Shown here in pieces: positions 5,511 through 8,308 of a DNA stretch of 8,308 nt. Within the stretch, counting starts at the first letter, position 1, and every line of letters begins with the position of its first letter. Both the position numbers and the translations under genes were made by a program. A model generated the notes under the pieces. The model searched no databases and was not told the origin of the DNA. It saw nothing but the letters and a program-made list of their open reading frames with translations. The stretch comes from Anaerolineales bacterium (lineage in GTDB: Bacteria > Chloroflexota > Anaerolineae > Anaerolineales > Villigracilaceae): NCBI GenBank assembly GCA_028689195.1, contig JAQTWR010000102.1, positions 1-8,308 of the forward strand, given 5' to 3'.

Positions 5511-6230
5511 TTATTCGATTTCGATGTAAATGCGTTTGTTGATTGCGCCCTTGCTTTTGTAATCCGCAACTTTTATCTTGCCAACCTCGGAAGTATTTTT
5601 GACGTGCGTGCCGCCGTCGGCTTGCAGGTCTAGCCCCGCAATTTCAACGGTGCGGACTTGCGCGATTCCTTCGGGGAGCAGGTTGATCTTCGTGCGAATC
5701 AAATCTGGGATTTGGAAAGCCTCTTCGCGCGGAAGAATCTTGACGCGGATTTCGCGCGCCTGCCCGACTTCAATATTTACCGCCGCTTCAATCTCGCGGA
5801 CTAATTCGCCGCGCATCGTCTCGAATTCAAAATCCATGCGTCCTTTGAGCGGGTCCATATCGCCGCCCGTGACCTTTGCGCCGTAATCGCGGAAGACCGT
5901 TCCGCACAGAATATGAAGCGCAGTGTGCGTTCGCATCAAATTGTGGCGGCGCGTCCAATCTAAAATTCCCTTCGCGGTCGAACCGACTGCGGGCAAATCC
6001 GCGCCGCCGCCAAGATAATGAAGAACGTCGTCGCCCTGCTTTTTGACTTTCTCGACGGGGTAGGAAATTCCCGCGACTTCAAGCGTTCCAAAGTCGCAGG
6101 GTTGACCTCCGCCGCCCGGATAAAACGCGGAGCGATCGAGCGCAACGGCGCGAGTTTGAGCGTCTGCCATTGTAATGGCGGCGGAAAACTCTTTGAGGTA
6201 AGCGTCTGTTTGGTAGAGGAGTTCTGTCAT
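5511..6230 (-). CDS. alaX: AlaX-type alanyl-tRNA editing hydrolase
   Basis: This cytoplasmic 239-residue enzyme is homologous to the editing half of alanyl-tRNA synthetase. Proteins of this family deacylate tRNA(Ala) wrongly charged with serine or glycine. Residues 36-45 contain FYPGGGGQP, the marker of the N-terminal barrel of the longer AlaX forms. T101-H102-T-A-L-H106 is the first metal-binding HxxxH motif, and residues 205-209 (DGGTH) are the second, with H209 kept but D205 where AlaRS has cysteine. The C-terminal AlaRS domain found in AlaX-L is absent, so this is the medium form. The ATG at 6230 is chosen because the family begins at MTELLYQ; the frame stays open upstream to 6419, but that part is unlike the family and crosses the promoter of the next operon. 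A TATAAT box 6 nt upstream and no Shine-Dalgarno sequence suggest a leaderless mRNA. It is monocistronic, converging on the VWA gene. Confidence 0.93.
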   Translation of the reverse strand: MTELLYQTDAYLKEFSAAITMADAQTRAVALDRSAFYPGGGGQPCDFGTLEVAGISYPVEKVKKQGDDVLHYLGGGADLPAVGSTAKGILDWTRRHNLMRTHTALHILCGTVFRDYGAKVTGGDMDPLKGRMDFEFETMRGELVREIEAAVNIEVGQAREIRVKILPREEAFQIPDLIRTKINLLPEGIAQVRTVEIAGLDLQADGGTHVKNTSEVGKIKVADYKSKGAINKRIYIEIE

Positions 6231-6236
6231 GGGACT

Positions 6237-6242
6237 ATTATA
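6237..6242 (-). promoter_or_regulatory. Candidate -10 box of alaX, leaderless
   Basis: A perfect TATAAT on the minus strand (6242-6237) lies 6 nt before the ATG at 6230. Transcription would therefore start at or next to the A of the start codon. The -35 region 17 nt upstream is weak (TTTCTA). The only bases between box and start are AGTCCC, which cannot act as a ribosome-binding site. Confidence 0.5.
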
Positions 6243-6277
6243 AAATATTAGCGTTGGATTAGAAAGTAATGCGTCGC

Positions 6278-6307
6278 TTGACTTTGCATCTCTACCTATT
6301 GTATAGT
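6278..6307 (+). promoter_or_regulatory. Sigma70-like promoter of the ABC operon
   Basis: TTGACT (6278-6283) and TATAGT (6302-6307) each match consensus at five of six bases, with an 18-nt spacer. The expected start near 6314 leaves a leader of about 83 nt before the ATPase ATG. Confidence 0.65.
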
Positions 6308-6316
6308 AATCAGCGG

Positions 6317-6357
6317 CGACAATTTTAGGCGCAACCTGCGGGTCGTGCCTTTTGTCG
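6317..6357 (+). other. Possible leader stem-loop of the ABC operon mRNA
   Basis: CGACAA (6317-6322) can pair with TTGTCG (6352-6357), AGGC (6327-6330) with GCCT (6347-6350), and ACC (6334-6336) with GGT (6341-6343), with a lopsided TTTT/T internal loop. It lies within the predicted leader. It matches no riboswitch class I recognise and may be a chance fold. Confidence 0.25.
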
Positions 6358-6396
6358 TCTAACAACCCCTTATAAATTCTATGGCAAGGAGAGGCA

Positions 6397-7320
6397 ATGA
6401 TTAAAGTCAGTGGTCTCACGAAAGACTACGGCGCGCGCCGCGCCATCAATAACGTAAGTTTCGACGCCCAACAAGGCGAGATTGTGGGCTTTTTGGGTCC
6501 GAACGGCGCAGGAAAAACAACGACCATGCGCATTCTCACGGGCTACATGCCGCCCACAGACGGCGAAGCGCTTGTGGCGGGATACGACGTGGTAGAGGAA
6601 TCGCTCGAAGTTCGCAAGCGCGTAGGCTATCTGCCCGAAACAGTTCCGCTTTATACCGATATGGTCGTGTTCGATTATTTGAAATTTATGGGCGAGCTGC
6701 GCCATATCCCCAATGTGGATGACCGCGTGGACGAAGTGTTGGATATGGTCGGCTTGATGGATCGCTCCGACGGCTACATCGGCAACCTTTCCAAAGGGAT
6801 GCGCCAGCGCGTCGGGCTTGCCCAGGCGCTTTTGCACCGCCCCGAAGTTTTAATCCTCGACGAGCCGACGATTGGTCTCGACCCCGGTCAGGTGGTGGAA
6901 GTGCGCGAGTTAATCCGCGAGATCGGCAAAGAGCGCACGGTATTGCTTTCCACGCATCTCTTGAACGAAGCGCAAAATATTTGCGACCGCGTGCTGATTA
7001 TCAATAACGGAAAAATCATCACCGAAGATACCACCGAGAATTTGCAGGCGCGGCTGCTCGGCGGCGAGCGCGTAATTCTGCGCGTGCGCGGCGAAGCCGA
7101 CGAACTTGCGAAGACGATCAAGCAGGTGAAAGGCGTACAAAGCGTCGAGTCGAAAGAAGACGGCGCGGTGGAATTTGAATTCGCGTCGGGCAAAGACGTG
7201 CGCCCCGAGGTCGCCAAACAGGTGATCAAAGCCGGTTACGACCTGCTCGAACTGCGCCCGATTGGCATGAGCCTCGAGGAAATCTTCCTCGAACTTACCG
7301 GCGATTCTAAAAAGAAGTAG
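6397..7320 (+). CDS. ABC transporter ATPase, GldA-like (ABC-2 type)
   Basis: This 307-residue cytoplasmic ATPase powers the membrane partners encoded next to it. Visible motifs are Walker A GPNGAGKTT (34-42), signature LSKGMRQRV (131-139), Walker B VLILDEP (151-157), D-loop GLDP (160-163) and H-loop STH with H187. The Q-loop position reads GYLPETVPLY, with glutamate in place of glutamine, as is common in the GldA/ABC-2 group. Residues about 220-302 form the extra C-terminal domain of GldA-type ATPases, ending in LEEIFLELT. The start ATG has AAGGAG at 6386-6391, five bases upstream. The permease starts 35 nt after the stop and a GldG-like gene follows. In Bacteroidota GldA/F/G were tied to gliding, but the same gene trio is widespread in non-gliding bacteria with unknown cargo. 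Confidence 0.94.
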   Translation: MIKVSGLTKDYGARRAINNVSFDAQQGEIVGFLGPNGAGKTTTMRILTGYMPPTDGEALVAGYDVVEESLEVRKRVGYLPETVPLYTDMVVFDYLKFMGELRHIPNVDDRVDEVLDMVGLMDRSDGYIGNLSKGMRQRVGLAQALLHRPEVLILDEPTIGLDPGQVVEVRELIREIGKERTVLLSTHLLNEAQNICDRVLIINNGKIITEDTTENLQARLLGGERVILRVRGEADELAKTIKQVKGVQSVESKEDGAVEFEFASGKDVRPEVAKQVIKAGYDLLELRPIGMSLEEIFLELTGDSKKK

Positions 7321-7338
7321 CGCGACATTTATGTCGCC
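7320..7338. repeat. Second, diverged copy of the GCGACAT palindrome
   Basis: GCGACAT (7322-7328), TT, ATGTCGC (7331-7337) form a 7-bp palindrome matching the core of the 2498-2517 palindrome. The shared outer GCGC begins at the last base of the ATPase stop codon. It fills most of the 35-nt ATPase-permease gap and could form a hairpin between the two reading frames, just ahead of the permease ribosome-binding site (AAAGGA, 7344-7349). Confidence 0.7.
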
Positions 7339-7355
7339 TTGCGAAAGGAATAACT

Positions 7356-8099
7356 ATGAGAAATATTTGGACAATCGCAAAACGCGAATACGATAATTAC
7401 TTTAACAGCCCGCTGGCTTATGCGGTGGCTGTCGCAATTTTATTTATGCAGGGCATTTATTTTGCGTTGATTCTGTACGTCACGTCGCAGCAGGCAATGA
7501 TGGGCGGCGGCGCGCCAGAGACAACGCCGATCAACTGGCTCTTTGTCTTCCTGATGATTTTCCTCAGCCCCGCGCTGACCATGCGCCTGATTTCCGACGA
7601 AGCGCGCATGGGAACGCTCGAATTGATGCTCACCGCCCCCGTCCGCGATTTTGAACTCGTCGCGGGAAAGTGGCTGGGCGCGCTTCTGTTCGTCCTTTCG
7701 ATTGCCGCAATCACGTTGATTTATCCGATTGTCGTCAATAATTTTGTCCAACCGGGCATTGATTGGATGGTCGTCCTTTCCTCATATCTTGGATTGATCC
7801 TCGTCTGCTCCGCGCTGCTGGCGTTAGGCACGGGAATTTCCGCGGTCTTTACGAATCAATTCGCGGCGTTCTTTGTCACGCTTGGCTTGTTCTTCTTCCT
7901 GTGGTTCATGGTCAGTTTGCCCGCGGGCTACTTGCCGCAAGGCGGGGACGTATTTAATTACCTCAGTCTTTCGGATCATTTTGCCCAATCTATGAATCAA
8001 GGCACAATCAATTTGGGCGACCTTGTTTATTACCTTAGTCTCACCGCGTTGGGTTTGTTCGTCGGCTCGACCGCAGTTGAAATTCGGAGATGGCGCTAA
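7356..8099 (+). CDS. ABC-2 type permease, GldF-like
   Basis: This 247-residue inner-membrane permease is the partner of the upstream ATPase. It starts with the short amphipathic MRNIWTIAKREYDNYFNSPL common to ABC-2 permeases. Six hydrophobic segments follow at about residues 21-42, 61-78, 105-128, 137-160, 166-188 and 223-241. The cytoplasmic stretch at 75-104 (TMRLISDEARMGTLELML, then TAPVRDFELVAGKW) is the diagnostic coupling region of GldF/NosY-like permeases. The start ATG has AAAGGA six bases upstream. Its stop TAA shares one base with the ATG of the next gene, suggesting translational coupling. The length is normal for the family. Substrate is unknown. Confidence 0.93.
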   Translation: MRNIWTIAKREYDNYFNSPLAYAVAVAILFMQGIYFALILYVTSQQAMMGGGAPETTPINWLFVFLMIFLSPALTMRLISDEARMGTLELMLTAPVRDFELVAGKWLGALLFVLSIAAITLIYPIVVNNFVQPGIDWMVVLSSYLGLILVCSALLALGTGISAVFTNQFAAFFVTLGLFFFLWFMVSLPAGYLPQGGDVFNYLSLSDHFAQSMNQGTINLGDLVYYLSLTALGLFVGSTAVEIRRWR

Positions 8100-8308
8100 T
8101 GGCTGGAAAAAAGAAAAACCCCTCCGCGAAGTACGCCTTTATCGGACTCATCGTTGCGTTGGTCGCCTGTGTTTCCACGGGCTTGGTCGGCGCGACAAAA
8201 GGCTTGCTCGCAATTGAAATGTTTACGCTCGACGCCGCAAACGTCAATATACTCAACATCGTCTTGCAGGTCAGCATCGCGTTATTCCTGTTTGGAATAG
8301 CCGCGTAC
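8099..8308 (+). CDS. GldG-like ABC-associated membrane protein, N-terminal fragment
   Basis: The first 70 codons of a gene run open to the window edge. The ATG at 8099 overlaps the permease stop (TAATG). A lysine-rich start (MAGKKKNPSAKY) precedes a first membrane segment at about residues 13-33, and a second is forming at about 55-70, where the window ends. The position right after GldA-like and GldF-like genes, together with two early membrane segments, fits the Gldg/DUF4350-type subunit, which has a large extracytoplasmic domain. That domain is not visible here, so the name rests mainly on gene order. Confidence 0.6.
   Translation, partial: MAGKKKNPSAKYAFIGLIVALVACVSTGLVGATKGLLAIEMFTLDAANVNILNIVLQVSIALFLFGIAAY

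Noticed and set aside
6314..6396. Riboswitch in the ABC leader
   Set aside because: The leader is short, the possible stem-loop is lopsided, and no known aptamer core was recognised.
6231..6419. In-frame extension of alaX to 6419
   Set aside because: The added 63 residues do not resemble AlaX, run through the promoter and leader of the divergent ABC operon, and overlap its start. The family begins at the 6230 ATG, which has a -10 box just upstream.

Overview
The window looks like a chromosomal segment of a Chloroflexota bacterium, probably of the Anaerolineae type. The evidence is indirect: the gene families present, moderate GC with GC-rich coding, a double-VWA membrane protein, a three-gene Gld-type ABC locus, and short extragenic palindromes and AACCACAAAGGCACAAAG-type repeats that I associate with such genomes. 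No rRNA, tRNA, CRISPR array or phage gene was seen. Taxonomy is inference, because no marker gene is present.

Layout. Positions 1-1874 (minus strand) hold a probable operon. In transcription order it encodes a two-CBS-domain regulatory protein (1874-1428), an LppX/LprG-type lipoprotein (1361-648), and the N-terminal 204 residues of a DHA2-like major facilitator transporter (614-1, cut by the window edge). The lipoprotein-MFS pair resembles the mycobacterial lprG-Rv1410c (P55) lipid-export pair in order and in recognisable transporter motifs. Upstream, at 1962-2100, lies a small non-coding element with imperfect terminal inverted repeats flanked by an exact 8-bp direct repeat, like a MITE. A small GlsB/YeaQ-type membrane protein follows at 2369-2112 (minus).

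The divergent intergenic region 2370-2609 contains a nested palindrome. Ten-base arms at 2460-2469 and 2533-2542 enclose a perfect 20-bp palindrome at 2498-2517, and a diverged copy of that inner palindrome recurs at 7320-7338. Next is a 955-residue membrane-anchored protein with two VWA domains and a GATase-like domain between them (2610-5477, plus). It converges on an AlaX alanyl-tRNA editing protein (6230-5511, minus), with a strong bidirectional terminator between them. Both genes appear to have leaderless mRNAs: a good -10 box sits almost on the start codon and no Shine-Dalgarno sequence is visible.

From 6278 a sigma70-like promoter drives a Gld-type ABC operon on the plus strand: ATPase (6397-7320), six-helix permease (7356-8099) and the start of a GldG-like membrane protein (8099 onward, cut by the window edge, start overlapping the preceding stop by one base).

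The points most worth following up are the LprG/P55-like pair with a transporter loop insertion, the MITE with its direct repeats and a possible interrupted reading frame, the nested palindrome family, the leaderless starts, and the Cys-to-Asp change in the AlaX metal motif. I did not find a clearly new multi-gene defence or mobile system.
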